Position numbers and translations under genes: made by a program. From an uncultured Vibrio sp. (GTDB taxonomy: Bacteria; Pseudomonadota; Gammaproteobacteria; Enterobacterales; Vibrionaceae): DNA of 64,000 nucleotides. Numbering within the stretch: the first letter of the stretch is position 1; each line of letters starts with the position of its first letter. Of this stretch, positions 20,159 to 30,853 are shown one piece after another. The notes under the pieces were generated by a model. It was given only the letters and a program-made list of their open reading frames with translations. It ran no database searches and was not told the DNA's origin. Where the stretch lies: assembly GCA_947504195.1 (NCBI GenBank), contig CANNGN010000007.1:1-64000 (forward strand), in the 5' to 3' direction.

Positions 20159-20248
20159 ATTATGACTTTACTTACCTGATTGGCACTTTTTATTAAGCTT
20201 TATTTTTCCAACCATTAACCCGTTGAGCACAGGTGGTATGTGGTGTAA

Positions 20249-20860
20249 TTATTTTTTATCTAGGTCAGCTTCGTGCTCAGTTAGGTAAGCAGCAACGCCT
20301 TCTGGTGAATCTTTCATTCCAGATTTGCCTGCTTCCCACTGTGCTGGACATACTTCACCGTTAGTTTGGTGGAAATCCAATGCATCAACCATACGTAGCA
20401 TTTCATCGATGTTACGACCAAGTGGTAAATCGTTCACTACTTGGTGACGAACAAGACCTTCTTCATCGATTAAGAATGAACCACGGAACGCAACACCAGC
20501 TTCTGGGTGTTCAACATCATATGCTTTACAGATTTCGTGTTTCACATCAGCTACAAGCGGGTAAGCTACTTCACCAATACCGCCATTTTCTACAGCGGTG
20601 TTACGCCATGCGTTGTGTGAGAATTGTGAATCGATAGAAACACCGATAACTTCAACACCTTTAGCTTGGAAATCAGCATAACGCTTGTCGAAAGCGATTA
20701 GCTCTGATGGACAAACGAAAGTGAAATCTAGTGGGTAAAAGAACACAACGGCTTTTTTACCTTTGGTGAATTCTGCGAAATTGAAACTATCTACGATCTC
20801 ACCGTTACCTAGAACAGCTGCGGCAGTAAAATCAGGGGCTTGACGACCAACTAATACCAT
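20249..20860 (-). CDS. prx2: Typical 2-Cys peroxiredoxin (AhpC/TSA), Prx2 type
   Basis: 203 aa. The peroxidatic Cys50 is in DFTFVCPSEL and the resolving Cys171 is in NGEVCPAQW. The sequence also has GGIG (93-96) and a C-terminal YL segment (AAYLTEH), the motif pair linked to peroxide-sensitive peroxiredoxins. It reduces hydrogen peroxide and organic peroxides in the cytoplasm using thioredoxin or AhpF-like donors. It is divergent from an OxyR2-type regulator, the arrangement described for prx2-oxyR2 in Vibrio vulnificus. The symbol rests on that context. Confidence 0.92.
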   Translation of the reverse strand: MVLVGRQAPDFTAAAVLGNGEIVDSFNFAEFTKGKKAVVFFYPLDFTFVCPSELIAFDKRYADFQAKGVEVIGVSIDSQFSHNAWRNTAVENGGIGEVAYPLVADVKHEICKAYDVEHPEAGVAFRGSFLIDEEGLVRHQVVNDLPLGRNIDEMLRMVDALDFHQTNGEVCPAQWEAGKSGMKDSPEGVAAYLTEHEADLDKK

Positions 20861-20937
20861 TTTGACGCTCCTAAAAATTAGGTTTTATTTCAAACGATGC
20901 GGTAAACACCATTTGATCCTTGTTTGTTCGGGACAAA

Positions 20938-20960
20938 CTATAGTACAGATTGTAGTATAG
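20938..20960. promoter_or_regulatory. Candidate OxyR operator between prx2 and oxyR
   Basis: A 23-bp imperfect palindrome, CTATAGTACA-GAT-TGTAGTATAG, in the divergent intergenic region. CTAT and ATAG are the elements OxyR recognises, though their spacing here (15) is not the usual 7, so assignment to OxyR is inference. It overlaps a possible -10 (TACTAT on the minus strand) of prx2. Confidence 0.45.
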
Positions 20961-21057
20961 AAAAAAGAGAATTAATTAGATTAAGTTAATCGATAAAAGC
21001 GATTAATAAGGTATTGTGAAAGCGTGTGCAATTTTGATAAGAATTATGGATTGAATT

Positions 21058-21963
21058 ATGAATAAATGGCCGAGTTTAAAGCAGCTCCATTATTTAGTGA
21101 CGTTACACGAAACTCGCCATTTTAGTGACGCTGCAGAGCGTTGCTTTGTCAGTCAATCAACTTTGAGTAAAGGTATTCAAAATCTTGAAACATTAATTGG
21201 TTGTCCTTTGTATGAAAAGAAAGACAAAAAAAGTCCACTTATTTTTACTTACGCTGGTGAAAATGTTGTCGCACAAGGGCGAGAGTTGTTAGCTAAAAGT
21301 CAGGATCTTCTTGAGCTAGGCCAATTGTGTCGCGGTGATATGATGGAAGGTCAATTACGGTTAGGTTGTATCCCCACAATTGCGCCTTTTTTGCTTTGTG
21401 ATTTGGTACAAGAAGTTAATCGACGCTTTCCCAAACTAAACCTATTATTGCAAGAAGACACCACCACAAACTTACTTCAATCTTTGCGTCACGGTGAACT
21501 CGATATTTTGGTTTTAGCGCTTCCTGTGGATATTGGCTCAATGACGAGCCGAGTGGTTGGGCGAGATCCATTTCGCATGGTGATTAGTCAAAATCATGCT
21601 CACCATATTCGGGTGCCAATACGGTATTCAGACCTTCCAGACGAGTCAGTATTTTTGTTGGAGAATGAGCATTGCCTTACTGAACACGCAATTTCAGCGT
21701 GTAAGCTCACAACGAAAGATAAGATTAATCCATTTACAGCAACCAGCTTACACACCTTAGTACAGATGGTTGCGAATGGTTTGGGGACGACGTTTATTCC
21801 ACAAATGGCGATTGACCATGGGCTACTTGATAACCAAAATCTGGTTGTTGTTGATCCTCCAGGGCACGCCGCTTCTCGTGAAATTGGTTTGGTTTGGCGC
21901 CCAAGTTCGTCACGTAGCCAAGTTTTTCATCAGCTGTGTGATTTAGTGTCCGAACTTCTTTAG
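21058..21963 (+). CDS. oxyR2: Peroxide-sensing LysR-type regulator, OxyR2 type
   Basis: 301 aa. The N-terminal LysR helix-turn-helix spans about 5-64 (LKQLHYLVTLHETRHFSDAA, VSQSTLSKGIQNLE). The sensor domain has Cys206 and Cys215 at the exact spacing of E. coli OxyR Cys199/Cys208, in ENEHCLTEHAISAC. Residue 204 is Glu, where E. coli OxyR and Vibrio OxyR1 have Gly. Glu204 is the residue reported to make V. vulnificus OxyR2 hypersensitive to peroxide. It is divergent from the peroxiredoxin gene, its expected target. Confidence 0.93.
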   Translation: MNKWPSLKQLHYLVTLHETRHFSDAAERCFVSQSTLSKGIQNLETLIGCPLYEKKDKKSPLIFTYAGENVVAQGRELLAKSQDLLELGQLCRGDMMEGQLRLGCIPTIAPFLLCDLVQEVNRRFPKLNLLLQEDTTTNLLQSLRHGELDILVLALPVDIGSMTSRVVGRDPFRMVISQNHAHHIRVPIRYSDLPDESVFLLENEHCLTEHAISACKLTTKDKINPFTATSLHTLVQMVANGLGTTFIPQMAIDHGLLDNQNLVVVDPPGHAASREIGLVWRPSSSRSQVFHQLCDLVSELL

Positions 21964-21983
21964 AAAAAAGTCTAATCGTAGTG

Positions 21984-22018
21984 TTCACTTTATTCTTTGC
22001 CATGAAGTGTAAAGTGAA
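21984..22018 (+). terminator. Possible terminator hairpin after oxyR
   Basis: Inverted repeat TTCACTTTA (21984-21992) / TAAAGTGAA (22010-22018) with a 17-nt loop, 20 nt after the oxyR stop. There is no long T tract, so efficiency is uncertain. Confidence 0.35.
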
Positions 22019-22520
22019 TACCTTTAGTGACCCCTGTGCCTTTTGTCGGCTCTTTTCTATGAGTCATGACCCTTTCATAAAATCATAAATTTTCACATTG
22101 TCAATTTTACAAAATAACACCTAGTGTTTCGATGGTCTGTGTAAGTTTAATTTATTGATATTATTGAATATTTTCTACTTTTTTTGACTGTTTTCTCATT
22201 GTGGTTATGAATATTAGTGAAATTTTGTGTAATTAAGTTACGTATTTAAATTTCTTTGAGGGTTTTGCGCTCTTTCAATGCTTGGTGATATTTAGATCCA
22301 GTTTTATTGCTTTAATTTCATTGAATCCCTTGTTTATCTGTGTTTTTAAAGGTTCTTATTAGACTTATGTCTAGTAGTACATAAAAAAAATCTATCGCAA
22401 TCTGTGTTCCACAGCAGTACGAATAAAAATAAATGTAGTTTTTATATTACATTTGAAAGCTAGCAAGGAAGAGTAATACGTTTCCCCTTGTTTTTTACAG
22501 AGATAGAAAGGAGCCAGCAG
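22019..22520 (+). promoter_or_regulatory. Long AT-rich leader/promoter region of aceB
   Basis: About 500 bp without a gene. A possible promoter is TTGACT (22184-22189), 16-nt spacer, TATGAA (22206-22211). Two small inverted repeats lie nearer the gene: TAGAC-TTAT-GTCTA (22360-22373) and AAATGTA / TACATTT (22431-22454). They could be operators for control of the glyoxylate shunt by carbon source, but I recognise no specific regulator site. Confidence 0.35.
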
Positions 22521-24155
22521 ATGGACGCAGGAACATTAGATCAGCGACTAACAAAAGAACAGCAAGATACGGTTTCTAAAATGACGGTATCAGGGGAAGT
22601 CACTGCTGAGCAAAAAGCCGTATTTGGTTTGGAAGCTCAAGCTTTTCTATCGGCACTTTGCGCAAAATTTGCTCCTGAAGTTGGAGCGCTTCTGGAGGGG
22701 CGACAACAGCAACAAAGTCGCATTGACCAAGGGAGACTGCCTGACTTTCTTGAGCATACTCAAGATATACGAGAAGGGAGCTGGCGTATTCTTGGGATTC
22801 CACAAGATCTTCAAGATCGCCGAGTTGAAATTACTGGCCCCACTGATCGCAAGATGGTTATCAATGCACTTAATGCGAATGTGAAAGTATTTATGGCCGA
22901 TTTTGAAGATTCAATGTCGCCAGATTGGAGCCATTTGCTTGATGGCCAAATTAATTTACGTGACGCGGTGCGTGGAACGATTGACTATACCAATCCACAA
23001 AATGGAAAGTACTATCAACTTTCCGATGATCCAGCTGTGTTGATTTGTCGAGTTCGCGGCCTACACCTTCAAGAGAAGCACGTTCAGTTTAATGGGGAGA
23101 ATATTCCAGGGTCGCTATTCGATTTTGCTCTCTATTTTGTCAATAACCATCGCGAGTTATTGGCAAAAGGAAGTGGACCTTATTTCTATCTACCAAAACT
23201 GCAATCGCACAAAGAAGCGAAGTGGTGGAGCGACGTGTTCCATTTTACCGAAGACTATTTCGGACTCGATACAGGCACGATCAAAGCGACCGTTTTAATC
23301 GAAACGCTTCCAGCAGTGTTTGAAATGGATGAGATTTTGTTCTCGTTGAAGGAGCACATCGTTGGGCTGAACTGTGGTCGTTGGGATTATATCTTTAGCT
23401 ACATTAAAACCTTAAAGCGTCACGGCGACCGAGTATTACCCGATCGTCAAGTTGTCACCATGGATATGCCATTTCTCAATGCATACTCACGACTGCTTGT
23501 AAAAACGTGCCACCGCCGAGGAGCCTTCGCTATGGGGGGGATGGCTGCCTTTATTCCAGTGAAAGATCCAGCAGGAAACCAAATCGTGTTGGACAAAATT
23601 CTTAAAGACAAATCACTAGAAGCCAATAATGGTCACGATGGAACATGGGTTGCCCACCCGGGATTAGCAGACACGGCAATGTCGGTATTTAACGAGGTGC
23701 TAGGTGATCGAACAAATCAACTTGATGTGTCGCGACAAGACGATCAGCCGATCACAGCAGAACAGTTATTGGCGCCATGTGAGGGAGAGCGTACTGAGAC
23801 TGGTATGCGTCACAATATCCGTGTCGCGTTGCAGTATATCGAAGCATGGATCTCGGGAAATGGTTGCGTACCAATTTATGGATTAATGGAAGACGCTGCG
23901 ACAGCCGAGATTTCTCGCGCTTCGATCTGGCAGTGGATTCAACATGAAAAATCGTTAGATAACGGCGAATTAGTAACAAATGAGCTATTTGGTCGCTATC
24001 TAAAGGAAGAGATTGAAGTCGTACGTCGTGAAGTAGGGGAAGAACGTTTTGCTCAAGGGCGTTTTACTCAAGCGGCTGAATTAATGTTTACGCTTACCAC
24101 GAGCGATACATTATGCGACTTCTTAACGGTGCCAGGATACGACTATTTGCCGTAG
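22521..24155 (+). CDS. aceB: Malate synthase A
   Basis: 544 aa. The start is the ATG at 22521 with AAAGGAG 7 nt upstream; an in-frame TTG 33 nt earlier is ignored. Malate synthase A features are the FMADFEDSMSPDW segment, CRVRGLHLQEKHV, the active-site region IETLPAVFEMDEIL, LNCGRWDYIFS and GCVPIYGLMEDAATAEISRA. It condenses glyoxylate with acetyl-CoA to malate, the second step of the glyoxylate shunt. aceA follows after 146 nt. Confidence 0.97.
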   Translation: MDAGTLDQRLTKEQQDTVSKMTVSGEVTAEQKAVFGLEAQAFLSALCAKFAPEVGALLEGRQQQQSRIDQGRLPDFLEHTQDIREGSWRILGIPQDLQDRRVEITGPTDRKMVINALNANVKVFMADFEDSMSPDWSHLLDGQINLRDAVRGTIDYTNPQNGKYYQLSDDPAVLICRVRGLHLQEKHVQFNGENIPGSLFDFALYFVNNHRELLAKGSGPYFYLPKLQSHKEAKWWSDVFHFTEDYFGLDTGTIKATVLIETLPAVFEMDEILFSLKEHIVGLNCGRWDYIFSYIKTLKRHGDRVLPDRQVVTMDMPFLNAYSRLLVKTCHRRGAFAMGGMAAFIPVKDPAGNQIVLDKILKDKSLEANNGHDGTWVAHPGLADTAMSVFNEVLGDRTNQLDVSRQDDQPITAEQLLAPCEGERTETGMRHNIRVALQYIEAWISGNGCVPIYGLMEDAATAEISRASIWQWIQHEKSLDNGELVTNELFGRYLKEEIEVVRREVGEERFAQGRFTQAAELMFTLTTSDTLCDFLTVPGYDYLP

Positions 24156-24301
24156 CCGCACTAGAGAAGCCCAAGAAATACCAAGAAATAACAACAATAA
24201 CCATTAACGTGAAACAGTTTTCGCAGTTAGCTTGCTCGCTGTGGAAAAGGAAGTCGCTGAGTTATATCCAGTGCTAAAAAAATAAAAGAGGGAATATCGC
24301 C

Positions 24302-25900
24302 ATGACAAGTATCGCAAAAGATATAGAAACGATTGGAGCAGCCAAGAACAACGCAGGAGCGCCTTGGGATGCTATTAACCCAGAGTCTGCAGCTCGTATG
24401 CGTGCTCAAAATAAATTTAAGACAGGTCTAGATATTGCCCAATATACGGCTGACATTATGCGTGCTGATATGGAAGCTTATGATGCCGACAGCTCTAACT
24501 ACACCCAATCTCTAGGCTGCTGGCATGGGTTCATTGGCCAACAAAAAATGATTTCGATTAAAAAACACTTCGGTGGCAAAACAGATGGTCGTTATCTATA
24601 TCTTTCCGGTTGGATGGTTGCGGCACTTCGCTCTGAGTTTGGGCCACTTCCAGATCAATCAATGCATGAGAAGACAACAGTCGCAGGCCTAGTTGAAGAG
24701 CTTTATACCTTCTTACGCCAAGCTGATGCTCGTGAATTAGGGGGACTATTCCGCGCATTGGACGATGCTCGTGAAGCGGATGACGTTGCAGCGCAGGCAT
24801 CAATTCAAGATCAAATTGACAATCATGTTACGCACGTTGTTCCTATTATTGCCGATATTGACGCCGGTTTTGGTAATGCAGAAGCGACTTACCTGATGGC
24901 TAAGCAGATGATTGAAGCGGGTGCATGTTGTCTACAGATTGAAAACCAGGTTGCGGATGAAAAGCAGTGTGGTCACCAAGATGGCAAGGTAACGGTACCT
25001 CATGCGGATTTCCACGCTAAATTGCGCGCTTGTCGTTATGCATTCTTAGAGCTTGGTATCGACAACGGAATTATCGTTGCACGTACTGACTCTCAAGGTG
25101 CAGGCCTAACCAAAGAGATCGCTGTAGTGAAAGAGCCGGGTGATCAAGGTGATGTGTACAACTCGTACCTAGACGTTGAAGAAATCGATGTATCTGATAT
25201 GGCTGAAGGCGATGTTTGTTTTAATCGTGATGGCAAGCTTGTTCGTCCTAAGCGCCTTCCTTCTGGTTTATATCAATTCCGTCAAGGTACGGGTGAAGAT
25301 CGCTGTGTATTCGACTGTATCGAAGCCATTAATGCTGGTGCTGACCTATTGTGGATTGAAACAGAGAAGCCACATATTGCTCAGATAAAAGAGATGATGG
25401 ATGGTGTTCGTGAAGTTCACCCTAATGCGAAATTGGTTTACAACAACTCACCTTCATTTAACTGGACTCTGAACTTCCGTCAGCAAGCATATGATGCGAT
25501 GGTTGAAGCAGGCGAAGATGTGTCCGCATATGATCGTGACAACTTGATGAGTATTGAGTATGACGAGTCTGAGCTCTCAGCACGAGCTGATGACAAAATC
25601 CGTACTTTCCAAGCTGATGCGTCACGTGAAGCGGGTATTTTCCACCACTTGATCACACTACCAACCTATCACACCGCAGCATTGTCGACAGACAATTTAG
25701 CTAAAGAGTACTTTGGTGACCAAGCGATGTTAGGTTACGTGGCTGGCGTACAGCGTAAAGAGATTCGCCAAGGTATCGCTTGTGTTAAACACCAAAACAT
25801 GTCGGGCTCTGACATGGGTGATGACCACAAAGAGTACTTTGCTGGTGAAAATGCTCTGAAAGCGGGTGGTGCATTAAATACATCGAACCAATTTAATTAA
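24302..25900 (+). CDS. aceA: Isocitrate lyase, long form
   Basis: 532 aa, about 100 residues longer than E. coli AceA, like the forms in Pseudomonas and Vibrio. Catalytic features are the loop KQCGH (family KKCGH) in DEKQCGHQDGK, IIADIDAGFGN upstream, and NNSPSFNW near the substrate site. The ribosome site is GAGGGAA. It cleaves isocitrate to glyoxylate and succinate. With aceB upstream it forms the shunt for growth on acetate and fatty acids. Confidence 0.97.
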   Translation: MTSIAKDIETIGAAKNNAGAPWDAINPESAARMRAQNKFKTGLDIAQYTADIMRADMEAYDADSSNYTQSLGCWHGFIGQQKMISIKKHFGGKTDGRYLYLSGWMVAALRSEFGPLPDQSMHEKTTVAGLVEELYTFLRQADARELGGLFRALDDAREADDVAAQASIQDQIDNHVTHVVPIIADIDAGFGNAEATYLMAKQMIEAGACCLQIENQVADEKQCGHQDGKVTVPHADFHAKLRACRYAFLELGIDNGIIVARTDSQGAGLTKEIAVVKEPGDQGDVYNSYLDVEEIDVSDMAEGDVCFNRDGKLVRPKRLPSGLYQFRQGTGEDRCVFDCIEAINAGADLLWIETEKPHIAQIKEMMDGVREVHPNAKLVYNNSPSFNWTLNFRQQAYDAMVEAGEDVSAYDRDNLMSIEYDESELSARADDKIRTFQADASREAGIFHHLITLPTYHTAALSTDNLAKEYFGDQAMLGYVAGVQRKEIRQGIACVKHQNMSGSDMGDDHKEYFAGENALKAGGALNTSNQFN

Positions 25901-25925
25901 TTGAACTCGATTAAGATGTAGAGAG

Positions 25926-25950
25926 AAAGGCGGCTCCGGTCGCCTTTTTT
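25926..25950 (+). terminator. Terminator after aceA
   Basis: Stem AAAGGCG / CGCCTTT with an 8-nt loop and a run of six T after the stem's C residues, 25 nt after the aceA stop. Confidence 0.88.
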
Positions 25951-26001
25951 AGCAATACAGATATAAAAACGATTGATTCACCGATTGAGTGGAGGATTCA
26001 C

Positions 26002-26565
26002 ATGACGCAAGTTCCTACCTATCTACAAGATGCTGAAGATTTACTTACTGCTGATGGTTTCAAAACAAATGATAAGTGGTATCACGGCACATCGTCAGCG
26101 TTGCTTTCTTTTATCAAAGGGCAAGGCTTAAAACGCTCGGGTGATAAAGATTTGAACCAAGCGGCCTCAAATACCATGGCGACGATTGGTAACCGCTATA
26201 TCGAATCTACTGAGCCCGTCTATTTAACGCAAAGTAAAGAACTGGCCTACTATTGGGCGCAACAAACTGTGCGAAATCGCGGTGTTCGTTTTGAAGGTGA
26301 CGAGGAACCTATCGTATTAGCGGTGAATTTATCGCAAAAGCAGAGAGCCAAAATAAAACCGGATGTCGGTGCCATGAGTTTATTGCTAATGGAAAGTGGT
26401 GAGCAGTTTATGACTCATTTGGCGGTAATTTACGACCGCTGTCGAGTTTCTGGCCCAGATATCCAACTGACAAGTGCAGACCGAATGGCGTTCTTAAATA
26501 AGTTAGGGATGGCTTATATCGATCAAGATATCAGCGTTGCATGTGTTGATATTGTGGAAAAATAA
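26002..26565 (+). CDS. Uncharacterised protein with ADP-ribosyltransferase-like motifs
   Basis: 187 aa, with ribosome site GGAGG 9 nt before ATG. I know no assigned function. The central part reads like an ADP-ribosyltransferase (ART) fold: WYHGTSSALLSFIKGQGL (His28; the YHGT...I..GL pattern of KptA and PARP-like ARTs), EPVYLTQSKELAYYWA (Tyr74, the second ART strand) and a possible third motif around Glu131/Glu134. There is no signal peptide or membrane segment, so it should be cytoplasmic. A homologue sits after aceA in other vibrios as far as I recall, arguing for a housekeeping role rather than a toxin. The ART assignment is by eye. Confidence 0.7.
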   Translation: MTQVPTYLQDAEDLLTADGFKTNDKWYHGTSSALLSFIKGQGLKRSGDKDLNQAASNTMATIGNRYIESTEPVYLTQSKELAYYWAQQTVRNRGVRFEGDEEPIVLAVNLSQKQRAKIKPDVGAMSLLLMESGEQFMTHLAVIYDRCRVSGPDIQLTSADRMAFLNKLGMAYIDQDISVACVDIVEK

Positions 26566-26599
26566 GTCGTTATTTAAGTTAAAAAGAAAATTGAATAGA

Positions 26600-26654
26600 G
26601 ATACCTCTTGCCTTTAAGGAATGAGACAAGTTCAAGAAAGAGTACAGAGGTATC
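26600..26654. terminator. Long hairpin between convergent genes
   Basis: Outer stem GATACCTCT (26600-26608) / AGAGGTATC (26646-26654), with CTTG/CAAG and CCTTTAAGG available to pair inside. It sits between the ART-like gene and the convergent CBS gene and could end both transcripts, although T tracts are absent. Confidence 0.45.
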
Positions 26655-26666
26655 ATTAACACTGAG

Positions 26667-27143
26667 TTACAGTTCGTCGTTGTACTTCTCAGTATCCATA
26701 TCAGGAAAATCACTCTCTACTGGTTCGCTTTCTTCTTCGAGTTCAAGCAAGTTAATCGCAATAGCGACAAAGTCACTATCGGTAATGATGCCGACTAATT
26801 CTCCTTGCTCTACTACGGGTAAGCAGCCTACTTTATGTTTTTGCATAAATATCGCACTCTGTTTTAAACCAGCTTTAGGGCTAACACTTATGACCTTACC
26901 TTTCATCAATTGAGAGATGGGAGCATCAAACAATTCAGACGTCGTTTGAGAATAAATCAAACTGGAATTTTGGGCGCGTAAAATGTCTCGTTGAGATAAA
27001 ACACCAACAAGTGCACCGAGTTCATCAACGATGGGAATATGGCGAATTTCATGTTGGTGCATCAGCTTTTGAGCTTGCTCTACGGTTTCGCTAGAGGTAA
27101 GAGTGTGTGGGTGGCGTGTCATCAAATCTTCGATTTTAATCAT
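26667..27143 (-). CDS. CBS-domain-pair protein
   Basis: 158 aa, made almost entirely of two CBS domains: first VEQAQKLMHQHEIRHIPIVD with GVLSQRDIL, second KQSAIFMQKHKVGCLPVVE with GIITDSDFV. An acidic C-terminal tail follows. CBS pairs bind adenine nucleotides and act as energy or ligand sensors, but this stand-alone form has no effector domain and its partner is unknown. The start has AAGGAG 7 nt upstream. It is a single gene, convergent with the ART-like protein. Confidence 0.92.
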   Translation of the reverse strand: MIKIEDLMTRHPHTLTSSETVEQAQKLMHQHEIRHIPIVDELGALVGVLSQRDILRAQNSSLIYSQTTSELFDAPISQLMKGKVISVSPKAGLKQSAIFMQKHKVGCLPVVEQGELVGIITDSDFVAIAINLLELEEESEPVESDFPDMDTEKYNDEL

Positions 27144-27305
27144 GCTGAGCTCCTTACCGACTATGTCTCAATCATGTTGGATGTAAGCTAACTATAGGAA
27201 GAGTGTGAAAGGTATGGTGAGAGCTAGGTTGTAAATTGACTATTAATTTGAGAAATGACTGAGTAAATTGATCGAAGTTAATTTACTCAGCCTGATTCAG
27301 TACCA

Positions 27306-27770
27306 TTAAAGCTTTTTACCTAAACGTTTTTCAATTCGCTTTCTTTCCCATTTAGGTCCCAAGAAATTAAACACTTCAAAGACATTTAACCCGTGAAAGA
27401 TGACACCGATTCCCCAGCCTAGCATTGGCCAAATTGCCCAAATATTATCTGGATTTGTCATTAAATTAATCACAAATAACATGACGATGATTAGCACGTA
27501 TTTGATCAGGTGAGAGTAGAATCCTTTAAGATCGCGCACATAGTTAATGGCTTCTTCTTGTTGTTGATCAACGGTATTTGTTTCCATGGGTTTCTCCTGC
27601 TGAAGTTCACTAATGTCTATCTCAAACACAGCCGCAAGCGCTTGTTGTGAATCTAGGCTAGGGCTTTGGCCGCGTTCAATGCGCTGAATTGTTCTGACAC
27701 TCAGTCCACTTAATTGAGATAGATGCTCTTGTGACCATCCTTTTTTAAGTCTAAGTTTTCGAACAATCAT
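27306..27770 (-). CDS. XRE-family regulator with C-terminal 2TM domain
   Basis: 154 aa. Residues 1-55 are an HTH_3/XRE domain (RLKKGWSQEHLSQLSGLSVR, TIQRIERG). A short linker follows, then a 2TM domain with two membrane helices (LIKYVLIIVMLFVINLM; IWAIWPMLGWGIGVIFHGL) ending in a basic tail (ERKRIEKRLGKKL). It is thus a membrane-tethered DNA-binding protein. AGGGA precedes the start. The DNA just upstream carries five GACAT-like units at 11-bp spacing, a likely binding array for this or another regulator. Confidence 0.88.
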   Translation of the reverse strand: MIVRKLRLKKGWSQEHLSQLSGLSVRTIQRIERGQSPSLDSQQALAAVFEIDISELQQEKPMETNTVDQQQEEAINYVRDLKGFYSHLIKYVLIIVMLFVINLMTNPDNIWAIWPMLGWGIGVIFHGLNVFEVFNFLGPKWERKRIEKRLGKKL

Positions 27771-27830
27771 TACATTCCCTTATTGGTTTGGTTGAGATGA
27801 TAGTAGCCACAATATCGCTAATATCGTGAC

Positions 27831-27879
27831 GACATACGAGTGACATTGTTGCGTCATGCGCATGACAGGAGAGCGACAT
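27831..27879. repeat. Five GACAT-like units at 11-bp spacing upstream of the XRE-2TM gene
   Basis: Units start at 27831 (GACAT), 27842 (GACAT), 27853 (GTCAT), 27864 (GACAG) and 27875 (GACAT), each exactly 11 bp apart. The array also contains a perfect 14-bp palindrome GTCATGCGCATGAC (27853-27866). It starts 61 bp upstream of the XRE-2TM start codon and about 270 bp before queA. Helical phasing suggests cooperative protein binding on one DNA face. Confidence 0.7.
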
Positions 27880-28146
27880 TTATTTAAAATCAATAGGTTA
27901 TGGATTCATCTGAAAATACAGTTATGAGCCATAAATTGAGAGTCATATATAAATGTACGTATTCAGTATACGTGTGGACGTAGAGAGAAAACAATCTTGG
28001 ACAGAAGTGAATTCCGTATTAATAAACGTGAATTAACGAATTTGAATATTTAATTGATTTACAACGCTGCCGTATCGGTGGTTTTACAGGTATACTAGCG
28101 CGCTGCACACGATTATCGTTAACACCACCAAATAAGACCGAACTAG

Positions 28147-30383
<2,237 letters not shown>

Positions 30384-30500
30384 TAATCGACGAATTAGGC
30401 GAAAAATTGATGCTGTAAAGGCAAAAATAGTTGAAAATCGTCTAATTCAACCCAATACACAATTGAATTACAACACAACAATATCTTAGAGGAAGTTTTA

Positions 30501-30833
30501 ATGAGTTTTATATCAGTTGCTCACGCTGCAGGTGAACCTGCTCCACAAGGTGGTGGTTTTGAAATGTTCATCATGCTTGGCTTATTTGCTGTTATTTTCT
30601 ATTTTATGATTTATCGCCCACAGGCAAAACGCACAAAGGATCATAAAAATCTAATGGCTTCGATGTCTAAAGGCGATGAGGTTCTAACTAACGGCGGACT
30701 AATCGGTAAGATTGTCAAAGTTTCTGAAGAGAATGATTTTATCTCTATCGAACTTAATCCAAACAACACAGTTGTGATTAAGAAAGATTACGTTACAGCT
30801 GTACTTCCAAAAGGTACGCTTAAGTCTTTATAA
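30501..30833 (+). CDS. yajC: Sec translocase accessory protein YajC
   Basis: 110 aa with one N-terminal membrane helix (FEMFIMLGLFAVIFYFMIY) and the family core RPQAKRTKDHK, followed by the small cytoplasmic domain GDEVLTNGGLIGKIV. Ribosome site GAGGAAG. It forms the SecDF-YajC complex with the next two gene products. The preceding 117 bp may hold the operon's own promoter. Confidence 0.96.
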   Translation: MSFISVAHAAGEPAPQGGGFEMFIMLGLFAVIFYFMIYRPQAKRTKDHKNLMASMSKGDEVLTNGGLIGKIVKVSEENDFISIELNPNNTVVIKKDYVTAVLPKGTLKSL

Positions 30834-30853
30834 ACAGCTAGAGGATCCTCGCT

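Noticed and set aside
26908..27143. CBS protein as truncated IMP dehydrogenase or transporter fragment
   Set aside because: The gene has its own ribosome site and a complete pair of CBS domains, which is a normal stand-alone form.
27993..28010. Shared GGACAGAAG sequence near 27993 and near 57204
   Set aside because: Only nine or ten common bases 29 kb apart; expected by chance in this window size with similar composition.
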